NCBI GenBank assembly: GCA_016718405.1
Contig: JADKDJ010000016.1
Location: 32,473 to 96,472 of the forward strand
From: Candidatus Rhodoferax odensensis
GTDB taxonomy: Bacteria; Pseudomonadota; Gammaproteobacteria; Burkholderiales; Burkholderiaceae_C
Reading direction: 5' to 3'
DNA length: 64,000 nucleotides
Shown here in pieces: positions 27,356 through 36,548 of the stretch (position 1 is its first letter; every line of letters starts with the position of its first letter). Under the pieces are notes generated by a model that saw only the letters and a list, made by a program, of their open reading frames with translations, was not told the origin of the DNA and ran no database searches. The position numbers and the translations under genes were made by a program.

Positions 27356-27748
27356 TCAGTCGATCGGTTCCACCAGATGCGCCCGGTTGGCCGGCGGCGC
27401 GTAGGGCTCCGGCCAGAACTCCAGCATCTGCGTCACCTTGCCCTGAACCACGGTGAAGAACGACAGCGCTCGGGCGCTCTGAACACCGTCGCTGACCGTG
27501 ACATCCGACACTGCCTCGGACCCCGCACCAAACAGGCGATGGATGGTGAAGGTCCAGGGGCCGTGTGCCGGATAGGTCTGGTTCATCTCGGCAAAGCGTT
27601 GTGCGCCGCGGATACGCTCATTGCTCTGTGGCCAGTCCACGACGAAGTCCGGCGCCAGAACCGCCGAGACGGACGAGAAGTCATTGCTGGCCATCAGGCG
27701 CCAAAACTCGCGAGCGGTGTCGCCGGCGGTGGGTGGGGGCGTGGACAT
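27356..27748 (-). CDS. SnoaL-like (NTF2 fold) protein
   Basis: A 130-residue protein of the SnoaL/NTF2-like group: an N-terminal helix (AREFWRLMASNDFSSVSAVLA), then PDFVVDWPQSNERIRG and MNQTYPAHGPWTF, typical of small polyketide-cyclase-like or ketosteroid isomerase-like proteins. No substrate can be named. GGAG upstream of the ATG at 27748 decides the start. It follows the TSUP permease gene by 11 bp on the same strand, so the two may be co-transcribed. Confidence 0.75.
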   Translation of the reverse strand: MSTPPPTAGDTAREFWRLMASNDFSSVSAVLAPDFVVDWPQSNERIRGAQRFAEMNQTYPAHGPWTFTIHRLFGAGSEAVSDVTVSDGVQSARALSFFTVVQGKVTQMLEFWPEPYAPPANRAHLVEPID

Positions 27749-27759
27749 GAGCAAACTCC

Positions 27760-28506
27760 TTAGGAAAGCAGTCTCGCCAGGGACGACACCAACATCGTCA
27801 GCCCGGCCAATGTGAGCAAGGATAAGACGATGCGTCGAAAAGCCAGCTCGCTCAAACCGATGTAGAGCCGAGCGCCGATCAGTGACGAGATCAGCACGGT
27901 TGGCGCCAACACGGCAAACAGGGGAATCATGTCGCGCGTCACCGCCCCGGACATCAGGTAGGCCACCATCGTGACCGACAAGGCCGCCAAGTTGAAGTTC
28001 TGCACCACCGTGCGCTGCAACGCTTTGTCGAAGCCGCGCAAGGTGCACCACAGGCTTGGCACCACGCCGGTAAAGCCGCCAAGGCCGCCCATGAAGCCGC
28101 CGGCCGCTCCAGCCAGGCCATTGGCGAATCGGCCACCCCATTGAACGCGTGGCAGGCGCTGCGCGAAAAGCATCGTCGGGCACCACGTTACCAGCAGCGT
28201 GCCCAAGATCAGTTTGAACCAGACCGTGTCGAGGTGGGGCAAGACCGCCACGCCGATCGGGACGCCGACCAATCCACCCACCAGGAAGGGCAACAAGACG
28301 GCCAGCCGCAAGCCACGCTGAATCGAGAAGGCTGCCACCACCTGGCCCGTTAGCGCGCCGAAGACGGTCAGCACCGACGCCACGCGTGGGTCGATGCCCC
28401 ATACCCAAAACGACATGGCGACCATCCCGAACGCGAAACCGCTAAGCCCCTGCACGAGTCCGGCAACCGCGGCGCCCACCAGCAGCAGGGTGAGGTCGGG
28501 GCTCAT
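27760..28506 (-). CDS. TSUP family (TauE/SafE) membrane permease
   Basis: A 248-residue inner-membrane protein with about seven to eight hydrophobic helices and the TSUP repeats LVGAAVAGLVQGLSGFAFGM near the N-terminus and NGLAGAAGGFMGGLGGFTG in the middle. The family carries sulfite, sulfonates or other small organic anions; the substrate here is unknown. It precedes a SnoaL-like gene on the same strand. Confidence 0.82.
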   Translation of the reverse strand: MSPDLTLLLVGAAVAGLVQGLSGFAFGMVAMSFWVWGIDPRVASVLTVFGALTGQVVAAFSIQRGLRLAVLLPFLVGGLVGVPIGVAVLPHLDTVWFKLILGTLLVTWCPTMLFAQRLPRVQWGGRFANGLAGAAGGFMGGLGGFTGVVPSLWCTLRGFDKALQRTVVQNFNLAALSVTMVAYLMSGAVTRDMIPLFAVLAPTVLISSLIGARLYIGLSELAFRRIVLSLLTLAGLTMLVSSLARLLS

Positions 28507-28559
28507 CTACGGGCGCGTCGGTGAGTGGGCACTCGGCAGGCCGTTCGACCGGTCGCCGG

Positions 28560-29129
28560 TCAAACCGGCTCCAAGGCTACGTGCGCGTGGTTCGGCAGGG
28601 TGACGTCGATCGGGTCTCCCGCCACCACTCGGCCCCCGGTCAGCACCACCGCCATCACGCCGGCCTTGCGGATGAGCTGGCCTTGCGGTGAGCGATCCAG
28701 CACCGCCGCCATCAGCCCACTTTGAAAGTTGTCGATCTGACCGCAGGGGTTGCGCAGGCCGGTGAGGCGAACCACCACGCTGGCGCCGATGCGCAGTTCG
28801 GTATCGGCGGGCAGGGCGAGCAAGTCCACGCCCAGGGTGGTAATGTTTTCACCGAGTTGGCCAGGCCGGACGTCAAAGCCCTTGCGCCGCAACTCGTCAA
28901 ACAATTCGCTGTGTATCAGGTGGACTTGGCGCAAGTTGGGTTGAGACGGGTCGCGCGCGACACGTGAGCGATGCTGCACCGTCGCGCCGAAGTGGGCATC
29001 GCCCTCAACGCCGAGCCCGCTGTGCAGTGTGATCGAATCGGTGCTGCCCTTCGAGAAGGTATGCGCCGGGTTGACGTGGACTGCCACGACGCGGGCGCTT
29101 GGAGCCTGCCAAGGTTGAGTTGAAGTCAT
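28560..29129 (-). CDS. MOSC-domain protein
   Basis: A 189-residue protein with a MOSC domain, associated with molybdenum cofactor sulfur carriage or binding. Family motifs are GLGVEGDAHFG (about 44-54), HLIHSELFDEL, LGENITTLGVDLLALP and RNPCGQIDNFQ, whose Cys is the conserved sulfur-carrying position. The ATG at 29129 is chosen because the upstream extension is not MOSC-like. It diverges from the CorA-like gene with about 106 bp between starts. Confidence 0.85.
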   Translation of the reverse strand: MTSTQPWQAPSARVVAVHVNPAHTFSKGSTDSITLHSGLGVEGDAHFGATVQHRSRVARDPSQPNLRQVHLIHSELFDELRRKGFDVRPGQLGENITTLGVDLLALPADTELRIGASVVVRLTGLRNPCGQIDNFQSGLMAAVLDRSPQGQLIRKAGVMAVVLTGGRVVAGDPIDVTLPNHAHVALEPV

Positions 29130-29235
29130 GCCAGCATTGTCCGGCAGACCGTCGTGCATCGCCCGCGGGTGGGCCATGTCGCTGTCGATTCGACGCCTAG
29201 AATCCCAGGGATGGGCGACCACACGAGGAGCACGC

Positions 29236-30894
29236 ATGCCAGCGCAAGACGATTCTGACGATGGCGGCCGGGTTCGCTTGTTCCACGCCAGCCTGGTCTG
29301 GCCGCTGCAATTGGAGTCGACCGCCATGGATGACGCCCAAAGTCGGCATTGGGAGGCCTTCGAGAGCAGCGGGGATGCCAATCCCTGGAAGCGTCTTGAT
29401 GACGAGTTCACCGCCGACTCAGCCGAGTTCAAGGAGCGCCATTACCGCGAGTTTGTTTCCTTTTTGCCCTACGTGCAGCGGTTTCTGTACGGCGAAGGTC
29501 GCTCGGCTCGGGAGTCACCCGAGAATCCGCCGGGGCGCTCGCCGATGCATGTTTTTCGACGCAAGGACATCGCGCGGCTGCGTTTGACTTTGCGCGAAGG
29601 GCAGGCGCCGATCGAATTGCAGATTGTTCACATCGACCTGTACTTCTTTCATGATCTCGATCTCGTTCAGCTCAACGTGGAGGTGCGGGCCAGTGACTTG
29701 GCGCTGAGTACCACGCGCGACATCCTCTACCGGTTCGGCCGCGCCTACCCGTCAGGGTGGGAGGAGGGTGGCGGTGGTTTGCACAACGTGCATCTGGCCG
29801 AATGGCTCGATACCAGCGGCCAGGTGCTGGCCCAATCGGATGCGGCCCGGCGTGACAAGTACCTGCGTTTTGTCTGTGAGCATCGCGCGCCGTGCATCTC
29901 GGAGCATTGGGCCTGCCTGCTGCGGCCATTGGTGTTGGCGCATTCAGACGAGCCGGGAGACTTGCGGTTTCGCCTGATTGAATACCACCGTATGCCCGTC
30001 ATGGCCTACCTGAGCCTGGACCAACCGCGTCGCCTGAGCCGCGAGCAATGGGTTCGGATCGGGCTGGCCACGGTGTTGCATCCGGATGAGGCGCTGCCGG
30101 TCAACGAGCCCGCAGTGCTGGAGTTCGAACGACGGTACTGCCAGGATCGTTTTTGGACCGATACGCAGGCCGGACCGAACACGCGCTTCATGTGCAATGG
30201 CAACGCGCTGACGGTGGTGGGGGACTCGGCATCTGAGTTCTTTTGTTGCCCAGAGCGGGGTGTGCTGGCGCAGTTTCGCCATCAGTACTTTTTGGTGTTT
30301 TTGATTGCGCACTTGCATCGAGCCTCCTTGCTGGTGTTCTCCGACGTGCTGGTCGATGCGGTCAATGATCTTGACATCCGCAATGACGGCTCGGTGCGTC
30401 GCTTCAAGCGGCGCATTCGGGCCAATTTCGAGACCTTTCTTCGTTTCACGCACCGGTATTGGTTCCACGAATTGTCTGAGCGCTCGCATGTGCAGGCGGT
30501 CTTTCACCTGTGTTCAAACCACTTGCGCAATGGCGCGCTGTACAACGAGGTGCGCGACGAGATCCGCGAGATGAGCCTCTATCTCGACAGTGATTCGCAG
30601 CGCCGCCAGACCAACACCGTGGTGCGCCTGACGGTGATCACCATCCTGGGGCTGATGGCCACCATCACCACCGGCTACTTCGGGATGAACATCATCGCCT
30701 TTGGCGAGGGGTCGGTCTCGAAGCGTCTGCTGCACGGTGTATTGGCAACCAGCGCCTTCGTGGCCGTGGTGCTGTTCGCCATTTCGCGATCCAAGCGCCT
30801 GTCGGATTTTCTGGAGGCCTTGGCGGACGAAAAGCTCAGCTTTACTGGCAAGTGCAAGGCCTTCTGGGTGGCCATGTTCGGCGCCAGTCGCTGA
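29236..30894 (+). CDS. CorA-like divalent cation transporter with long N-terminal domain
   Basis: A 552-residue protein. Two transmembrane helices lie at the extreme C-terminus (TVVRLTVITILGLMATITTG and LLHGVLATSAFVAVVLFAIS), separated by a short loop that begins with YFGMN, the GMN signature of CorA-type Mg2+/Co2+ channels. The usual MPEL-type loop is absent (GMNIIAFGEGS). The soluble N-terminal part is about 450 residues, longer than in typical CorA, and could be regulatory. GAGGAG upstream supports the ATG at 29236. Transport activity is inferred from the GMN motif and topology. Confidence 0.75.
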   Translation: MPAQDDSDDGGRVRLFHASLVWPLQLESTAMDDAQSRHWEAFESSGDANPWKRLDDEFTADSAEFKERHYREFVSFLPYVQRFLYGEGRSARESPENPPGRSPMHVFRRKDIARLRLTLREGQAPIELQIVHIDLYFFHDLDLVQLNVEVRASDLALSTTRDILYRFGRAYPSGWEEGGGGLHNVHLAEWLDTSGQVLAQSDAARRDKYLRFVCEHRAPCISEHWACLLRPLVLAHSDEPGDLRFRLIEYHRMPVMAYLSLDQPRRLSREQWVRIGLATVLHPDEALPVNEPAVLEFERRYCQDRFWTDTQAGPNTRFMCNGNALTVVGDSASEFFCCPERGVLAQFRHQYFLVFLIAHLHRASLLVFSDVLVDAVNDLDIRNDGSVRRFKRRIRANFETFLRFTHRYWFHELSERSHVQAVFHLCSNHLRNGALYNEVRDEIREMSLYLDSDSQRRQTNTVVRLTVITILGLMATITTGYFGMNIIAFGEGSVSKRLLHGVLATSAFVAVVLFAISRSKRLSDFLEALADEKLSFTGKCKAFWVAMFGASR

Positions 30895-30927
30895 GCGCCG
30901 GGCGCTGCGCAGGGTGGGGCAGTCGGT

Positions 30928-31167
30928 TCAGGGTGAGCGATGCAAGCGCGAGCCGAGCAGGGCGTCGATCTGGTCCGCTATCGCCACGTCCACGGCCGGC
31001 TGTGGCCTGAGTCTGGCGGCCGCCAGCGTGGTCTGCAGCAGTTTGAGGTCCTTGACGCTGGGCGCCACTTTGATCTGGGCCAGCGCGGCGTCGAGGTTGC
31101 CACTGCGAATCAGCGGCAGCACCTTGGCCGCCCAATCCGGGCGTGAGGGGTCGTGGTGGCGGGTCAT
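30928..31167 (-). CDS. small hypothetical protein
   Basis: A 79-residue soluble helical protein (KVLPLIRSGNLDAALAQIKV, then VKDLKLLQTTLAAARL) that I do not recognise. AAGGA upstream of the ATG and consistent codon use suggest that it is real. It is convergent with the CorA-like gene. Confidence 0.5.
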   Translation of the reverse strand: MTRHHDPSRPDWAAKVLPLIRSGNLDAALAQIKVAPSVKDLKLLQTTLAAARLRPQPAVDVAIADQIDALLGSRLHRSP

Positions 31168-31256
31168 GCGTTGTGTTCCTTCGGCTAAGCGCGCAGGGTG
31201 CTCAAAACGTGCTTCAATCCTGTGGCAGCAGCCAACACTTTAGCGCGTGCCACACC

Positions 31257-31511
31257 ATGTCAGAACGATCCATCCAAACCGACCATTACACGCTGTTCCC
31301 GTCGCCCAAGAACGTGCACCGCGAGATCTTCGAGCATCAGGTCTTCGTACCCTATCCCTACGCGCTGATTGACCTGCCGTGTTTTTACCTCAAGGGCAAG
31401 TACAGTCTGTTCGCGGCACACCGCTTGGCCGATGGCAAGATGGGGCAATTGGTCACCTTCGAGCTGGCCGCTGACGCCACCAAGTTCGAGGCCGAATTCA
31501 AACCCGACTGA
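31257..31511 (+). CDS. small conserved hypothetical protein
   Basis: An 84-residue soluble protein rich in aromatic residues (DHYTLFPSPKNVHREIFEHQ, then VPYPYALIDLPCFYLKGKYS). No family is recognised. It lies 4 bp before the yciH gene in the same direction, so the two probably share a transcript. Confidence 0.55.
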   Translation: MSERSIQTDHYTLFPSPKNVHREIFEHQVFVPYPYALIDLPCFYLKGKYSLFAAHRLADGKMGQLVTFELAADATKFEAEFKPD

Positions 31512-31515
31512 GCCA

Positions 31516-31878
31516 ATGAAGTCCAGCAACTACAGCGGTGGCTTGGTCTATTCCACCGATTCAGGCCGTATGTGCCCCGGCTGCCGCCAGCCCGTCGGGC
31601 AGTGCCAGTGCGGCGCGAAACCGGCAGTTCCTGCGGGCGACGGCGTGGTGCGGGTGTCGCGCGAGAGCAAGGGCCGTGGCGGCAAGGCGGTCACCGTGGT
31701 CAAGGGCGTGGCGCTCGATGCCATCGCGCTGCAGCAACTTGGCAAGGACCTCAAAACTGCCTGTGGCTCTGGCGGCACGGTCAAGGACGGCGTGATTGAG
31801 GTGCAGGGAGACCATTGTGAGCGGGTGATCGAGCTGCTCAAGGCACGCGGCTGGAACGTCAAACGGGCGGGCGGCTGA
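31516..31878 (+). CDS. yciH: SUI1/YciH-family translation factor
   Basis: A 120-residue protein. A Cys-containing N-terminus (MCPGCRQPVGQCQCG) looks like a small zinc-binding knuckle. It is followed by the SUI1 (eIF1-like) domain: KGRGGKAVTVVKGV, ALDAIALQQLGKDLKTACGS and GGTVKDGVIEVQGDH. Bacterial YciH binds the small ribosomal subunit and can affect initiation fidelity. The role here is inferred from family. Confidence 0.9.
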   Translation: MKSSNYSGGLVYSTDSGRMCPGCRQPVGQCQCGAKPAVPAGDGVVRVSRESKGRGGKAVTVVKGVALDAIALQQLGKDLKTACGSGGTVKDGVIEVQGDHCERVIELLKARGWNVKRAGG

Positions 31879-31933
31879 CCGCCGTGAAAATTGGGCCCAT
31901 CCTGTCACGACATGGATGACAATTCGGGCAGCT

Positions 31934-34354
31934 ATGTCGATCTCAAGCCTTGCCCCTGACGATTTGCGCGTCACCATCCACCCGCCATCGCTGGGTTTTG
32001 CCGATACCTCCGAGCTGGTGCATCTGCCCCTGCCCTGGATCGGCCAGGAGCGGGCTCAGACGGCCGCACGCTTTGGGTTGGGCATGGAGCAGAGTGACTA
32101 CAACCTGTTTGTGCTGGGCGAGGTTGGCAGTGGTCGTGCTTCACTCATGCGCCAGGAGATGTTGTCGGTGGCCGCCACCAAGGCGGCGCCACCGGACCTG
32201 TGCTACCTGCACAACTTCGATGCGCCGGAAAAACCGCGAGCGCTGCGCATGCCGCCGGGGCAGGGCCGCGAGTTGCGCCAACTGATGGCGCAGATGTGCA
32301 AGACGCTGCAAAAGGACATCCCCGAGCGACTGAACGGCCAGGAGTTCAAGACCGAGAGTGAGCGCATCGAGAAGGCCTACAAAGTCGAGGAAGCCAAGGC
32401 CTACGCAGAGCTCGATGCGTTTGCCGAAGCGCGCAGCTTTACCCTCTACCGTGAGGACGGCCACCTGGTGTTTACCTTGCTCGGCGAGAAGGGAAACGCC
32501 CTGACCGAGGCCGAAGCACGTTCGCTGCCCAAGGACCGGCGGGTTCAGATCGACCAGGCCGAGCAGGAGCTGCGTGACGAGATTACGCGCTTTCTGGACA
32601 AGACCCGGCCCATGGAGCGGGTCATGAACGAAGCTTTGGTTGCGCTGCGCAGGCAGGTGGTCAAGCCGGTGCTGGAGCGCGAAATCCAGGCCATCCGCAT
32701 GGGCTTGAAGAAGCAGATCAAGGACTCGGTCAAGCTCGGCGCCTACTTGGAGCAGGTGTCGCGCGACGTGCTGGACAACCTGGAATGGTTCAGCGTCTCC
32801 GCTGTCGACGAGGAGGCCCGCCAGGCGGCCTTGTTGACTATCCTTTCGCGCTACCGGGTGAACCTGCTGGTTGACAACGGGGCGCTGCAGGGTGCGCCGG
32901 TGATCATTGAGAACAACCCCTCGTTTCGCACACTGTTTGGCAGCATCGAGTACCAGCCCGAAGAGGATGCGCTGGTAACCGATTTCTCGCGCATCCGTGC
33001 CGGCAGTCTGCTCAACGCGCATGGCGGTTTCCTGATGCTGCACCTGCGCGACTTGCTGACCGACGAGGTGGTGTGGGAGAAGCTGCGCCGCTTCCTGCGC
33101 AATGGGCGCCTGCAGATTGAAGAACCCGGTCCGGTGATTGCGCCGATTGCCACAGTGTCCCTGGAGCCCGAAGCGGTTGACCTGGACGTGAAGATCGTGC
33201 TGGTTGGCTCCACCGAGCAGTACTACGAACTGCAGGAGGCGGACCCGGAATTTGGGCGGCGTTTTCGCGTCAAGGTGGACTTTGCCGAGAGCTTCACCGC
33301 CACCGAGCAGACCTACGCTGCCTCCGGCGTGTTTGTGGCGCATGTCTGCAAGCGCCTCGGTCTGGCGCACTTTTCGGCCGACGCGGTGGCGGGTTTGCTG
33401 GAGGCCTCGCACCGCGAGGTGGACGACCAGACGCGCCAAAGCGCGATCTTTGCCGGCACCGAGGCGCTGGTGATGGAAAGCGCCGCCTTGTGCCGCGCGC
33501 GCGCCGGTACGCTGGTGCAGGCGCGCGATGTGCAGGCGGCGCTGCGGGCGCGCAAGCTGCGCCACGATTATCCGGACCAGCGCCTGCAGGAAACCATCAC
33601 CGATGGCGACCGGCTGATGACCCTGCGCGGCGAGAAGACCGGCCAGATCAATGGCCTGACCCAGATCGACCTGGGCGACTACCGCTTTGGCTTCCCGGTG
33701 CGCATTACCGCGCGCACCTTTGCCGGCATTGAGGGCTTGCTCAACATCGAGCGCGAGGTCGAGATGTCCGGCCCGATCCACGACAAGGGCGTGCTGATCC
33801 TGCACGGCTACCTGTCGGCCTTATTCGCGCACATCGCACCGCTGGCGCTCAACGCCTCGATCGTGTTCGAGCAGGAGTACATGGGCGTCGAGGGAGATTC
33901 GGCCTCTTGCGCGGAGCTGTTTGTGCTGTTGTCCTCGCTGGCGGGTTTGCCGCTCAAGCAGGGCATTGCCGTCACCGGTGCCGTGAACCTGCACGGCGAG
34001 GTGCTGCCGGTCGGTGGTGTCAACGAGAAGATTGAAGGCTACTTTCGCATTTGTCGCACGGCCGGCCTAGACGGCAGCCAGGGTGTGCTGATTCCGGATC
34101 GCAACCGGCGCCACCTGATGCTCGATCGGGATGTGGTCGAAGCGGTGCGCGACGGCTTGTTTCACATTTACACCGCCGAGCAGGCCAGCGATGGCATCGA
34201 ATTGCTGACCGGTCTGCCCAGCGGCATGGGTGCCGTGGCGGGCGACTACCCCGCCGACAGCATCCTGGGCCGCGTGCAGAAGACCCTGCAGGCCTATCGG
34301 CGCGCCTGTCAGGCGGCCGATAGCCCGAAGACGCCGCGCCGCAACGCGCGCTGA
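31934..34354 (+). CDS. Lon-like ATP-dependent protease (LonB-like family)
   Basis: An 806-residue protein that combines an AAA-type region with a C-terminal Lon protease domain. The Walker A region is GEVGSGRASL, diverged from the usual GKT. The central part is coiled-coil-like (SERIEKAYKVEEAKAYAEL). The protease domain has the catalytic Ser in GDSASCAELF and the catalytic Lys in GGVNEKIEGYF, giving the Ser-Lys dyad. Cytoplasmic protein turnover is expected. The missing canonical P-loop Lys leaves ATP hydrolysis uncertain. The stop overlaps the convergent DUF2917 gene by 46 bp. Confidence 0.85.
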   Translation: MSISSLAPDDLRVTIHPPSLGFADTSELVHLPLPWIGQERAQTAARFGLGMEQSDYNLFVLGEVGSGRASLMRQEMLSVAATKAAPPDLCYLHNFDAPEKPRALRMPPGQGRELRQLMAQMCKTLQKDIPERLNGQEFKTESERIEKAYKVEEAKAYAELDAFAEARSFTLYREDGHLVFTLLGEKGNALTEAEARSLPKDRRVQIDQAEQELRDEITRFLDKTRPMERVMNEALVALRRQVVKPVLEREIQAIRMGLKKQIKDSVKLGAYLEQVSRDVLDNLEWFSVSAVDEEARQAALLTILSRYRVNLLVDNGALQGAPVIIENNPSFRTLFGSIEYQPEEDALVTDFSRIRAGSLLNAHGGFLMLHLRDLLTDEVVWEKLRRFLRNGRLQIEEPGPVIAPIATVSLEPEAVDLDVKIVLVGSTEQYYELQEADPEFGRRFRVKVDFAESFTATEQTYAASGVFVAHVCKRLGLAHFSADAVAGLLEASHREVDDQTRQSAIFAGTEALVMESAALCRARAGTLVQARDVQAALRARKLRHDYPDQRLQETITDGDRLMTLRGEKTGQINGLTQIDLGDYRFGFPVRITARTFAGIEGLLNIEREVEMSGPIHDKGVLILHGYLSALFAHIAPLALNASIVFEQEYMGVEGDSASCAELFVLLSSLAGLPLKQGIAVTGAVNLHGEVLPVGGVNEKIEGYFRICRTAGLDGSQGVLIPDRNRRHLMLDRDVVEAVRDGLFHIYTAEQASDGIELLTGLPSGMGAVAGDYPADSILGRVQKTLQAYRRACQAADSPKTPRRNAR

Positions 34355-34662
34355 GGCGGCGCCACAGGGCATAGCGCCAGCCAGGCCGGCGCTTCGTTGT
34401 TGCCCCAAGCCTCAATCACCAGGGGTTGTCCGGCGCTGATCCGAAGACCTTGCCCGGCGCTCAGGAAGTGATCGCCCAGGTCGTTGGCGGGTCCGTGGTG
34501 GGGGCCGTCAAAAGTGGCCCAGACCCTGCCTTCGGTGACGCGCAGCTCGCTGGCCTGGCTGGGCTGCAAGCGGATGGCCTGGCCGGCCCTCAGCTTCCAT
34601 CGCTCGGGCACAGCATTACCGGGCCGGGCGGCATTCAGTTCGGGAAAACGTGAACCTGACAT
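34309..34662 (-). CDS. DUF2917 family protein
   Basis: A 117-residue soluble protein of the DUF2917 type: WKLRAGQAIRLQPSQASELR, VTEGRVWATFDGPHHG and GDHFLSAGQGLRISAGQPLV, which suggests a small cupin-like beta barrel. Function unknown. It diverges from a LysR gene, a common arrangement in Burkholderiales, so LysR control is plausible. Confidence 0.75.
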   Translation of the reverse strand: MSGSRFPELNAARPGNAVPERWKLRAGQAIRLQPSQASELRVTEGRVWATFDGPHHGPANDLGDHFLSAGQGLRISAGQPLVIEAWGNNEAPAWLALCPVAPPQRALRRGVFGLSAA

Positions 34663-34691
34663 GGAAAACTCCTTGGCTGCGATTAAGACCT

Positions 34692-34748
34692 GAATGATCC
34701 TGGGTTAACCCTTAAGCGTCCAATGAAAACGAGCGTTAGGATTCATTC
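34692..34748. promoter_or_regulatory. possible LysR operator region
   Basis: In the 128-bp gap between the divergent DUF2917 and LysR genes, GAATGATCC (34692-34700) and GGATTCATTC (34739-34748) are near-reverse complements that differ by one base of length. LysR regulators often bind paired sites between divergent genes. Weak evidence. Confidence 0.3.
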
Positions 34749-34790
34749 TGTTTACGCATTAATCCAGGCTTTACTGACCAGCCACCCGCC

Positions 34791-35807
34791 ATGCAGCATT
34801 CCGTGAACCATTTGCGCACCCGACCCATCGCCGTGGGCAACCTGCGCGCGTTCGAGGCGGTGGCGCGGCATCTGAACTTTCGGGCGGCATCCGAGGAGCT
34901 GTCGCTGACGCAGAGCGCCGTCAGCCGCCAGATTCAGGCCCTGGAGCAGGAGATTGGCGTCAGCCTGTTCCTGCGCCACACCCGCGCGGTGGAGCTGACC
35001 AGCGCCGGTGCCCAGTTGCTGCGTGCCGTGTTGCCCTCGATGGAGCGCATGGACAGCGCGGTGCGCCTGATCCGGCGCAGTGCCGGGCGCAAGAGCGTGG
35101 CCATCAGCACCTGGGCGTCGTTCGCTTCGATGTGGCTGATTCCACGCCTGGAAGCGTTTCAGAGCGCGCACCCCGACATCGACATCCGCATCGACGCCAC
35201 CGACGTGCCGGTGGACTTGGAGACGACCGACATCGACCTGGCGTTGCGCTACACCCGCCCCGACAACGTGCCGCTGGATGCGGTGCGCCTGTTTGGCGAG
35301 CAGCTCACTCCGGTGGCCAGTCCCTGGTTGCTCAAGAGCGGGCATGCCTTGAAGCGAGGGGAGGACCTGGCGCACTTTGCCCTGATCGAAGCCAGCGACG
35401 CGCACCGCACCCACAACCTGCAGTGGCTGACCTGGCGGCGCTGGCTGGACCACCATGGTTTCAAGACCTTGGAGCCCAAGCGCTGGCTCTATTTCAACTA
35501 CGCGCATCAGATCGCCCAGGCCGCCCTCACCGGGCAGGGGGTGGCCCTGACCCGTATGCCGCTGGTGGCCGACAGCCTGGCCACCGGTGATCTGGTCGAG
35601 ATACTGCCCGGCATGCGGCTCGATTCACCCATGGCCTACTGGCTGATCGTCGCGCAGCGCAGCGCCGACCGGCCGGAGATCCGCGCCTTTTGCGACTGGC
35701 TGCGGGCACAGGCGGCACTGACGCGGCAGGCCACGGGAGAGGTGACTTCGCACCGACGCGCTATGTGCGCATCAGGCGGCGATCCATTTCGCGATGAAAC
35801 GGTTTAG
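34791..35807 (+). CDS. LysR-family transcriptional regulator, GcvA-like
   Basis: A 338-residue regulator with an N-terminal winged helix-turn-helix (LRAFEAVARHLNFRAASEEL, then SLTQSAVSRQIQALEQEIGV) and a C-terminal effector-binding domain. The effector domain motifs (STWASFASMWLIPRLEAFQ and DLALRYTRPDN) resemble the GcvA group. The ATG at 34791 fits; an extra N-terminal 15 residues is slightly longer than usual. It probably controls the divergent DUF2917 gene. Confidence 0.88.
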   Translation: MQHSVNHLRTRPIAVGNLRAFEAVARHLNFRAASEELSLTQSAVSRQIQALEQEIGVSLFLRHTRAVELTSAGAQLLRAVLPSMERMDSAVRLIRRSAGRKSVAISTWASFASMWLIPRLEAFQSAHPDIDIRIDATDVPVDLETTDIDLALRYTRPDNVPLDAVRLFGEQLTPVASPWLLKSGHALKRGEDLAHFALIEASDAHRTHNLQWLTWRRWLDHHGFKTLEPKRWLYFNYAHQIAQAALTGQGVALTRMPLVADSLATGDLVEILPGMRLDSPMAYWLIVAQRSADRPEIRAFCDWLRAQAALTRQATGEVTSHRRAMCASGGDPFRDETV

Positions 35808-36548
35808 CCGAGCCGGCGCCAGGCTGGTCCAGCGCAGCAGCCAAGTCGCCTTGGCGGGCACGGGCCAGTGAACCTTGCCAAAGTCGACCCGGCAGCTTGC
35901 CGCGGCCCAGATCACCCGGGCTACATCATCTGGCGTAAGCTGGGCGCCCAGTCGGTCCATGCTGCGCGCGTTGATGCCCGTCAGCATGCCCGTTTGCACG
36001 AATAGCGGCATGATGTCCATCACCCAGATGCCATGGCGTTGCCATTCGATGTTCAAAGCCTCGGTCAATCCACGGATGGCGGATTTGGTGCTGGCGTACG
36101 TCGCCAAAGATGGCTGACCATAGATTGCCGCGGTGGACGACAGGTTGATGACGCGCGCCCCCGGCGTCGATACCAGATACGGTTTGGCGAGGTAGCAGCC
36201 ATTGAGCACGCCCTTCAGATTGATGTCGACCACGGCGTGGTGGCGCTCTAGCGGATTGGCCTCGAAGGGGCCAGAGATCAGAATGCCCGCATTGTTCACC
36301 AGAACATCAAGGCGGCTGGTCCGATCGTGAAAGGTGGATAGCGCCGCGCGCCACGCGTCCGGCTTGGTCACGTCCAGATGAATCGCCAGCGCGTTGCCCG
36401 TGCCCAGTTCTGCGCCCAGTGCCGTCACGCCGGCATCGTCGACGTCCGCGAGGCCAACAAACCATCCTCGCTGCGTGAACAGGCGGGCCGTTGCGCGACC
36501 AATCCTGCTGGCGGCGCCGGTGACGAATACACAGGGTCGTGGCTCCAT
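35772..36548 (-). CDS. short-chain dehydrogenase/reductase
   Basis: A 258-residue NAD(P)-dependent oxidoreductase. The cofactor motif is TGAASRIGRA, where the usual central Gly is Arg; NNAG is present and the catalytic YASTK follows SSTAAIYGQPS. The ATG at 36548 directly precedes the Rossmann fold. It is the last gene of the acyl-CoA catabolic operon, and a hydroxyacyl or alcohol substrate is likely but unproven. The Arg in the glycine motif is odd and may be a real substitution or a base error. Confidence 0.85.
   Translation of the reverse strand: MEPRPCVFVTGAASRIGRATARLFTQRGWFVGLADVDDAGVTALGAELGTGNALAIHLDVTKPDAWRAALSTFHDRTSRLDVLVNNAGILISGPFEANPLERHHAVVDINLKGVLNGCYLAKPYLVSTPGARVINLSSTAAIYGQPSLATYASTKSAIRGLTEALNIEWQRHGIWVMDIMPLFVQTGMLTGINARSMDRLGAQLTPDDVARVIWAAASCRVDFGKVHWPVPAKATWLLRWTSLAPARLNRFIAKWIAA

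Noticed and set aside
32141..33805. A 554-codon minus-strand open frame
   Set aside because: Antisense of the Lon-like gene; repetitive Leu/Gln-rich product typical of GC-rich shadow frames.
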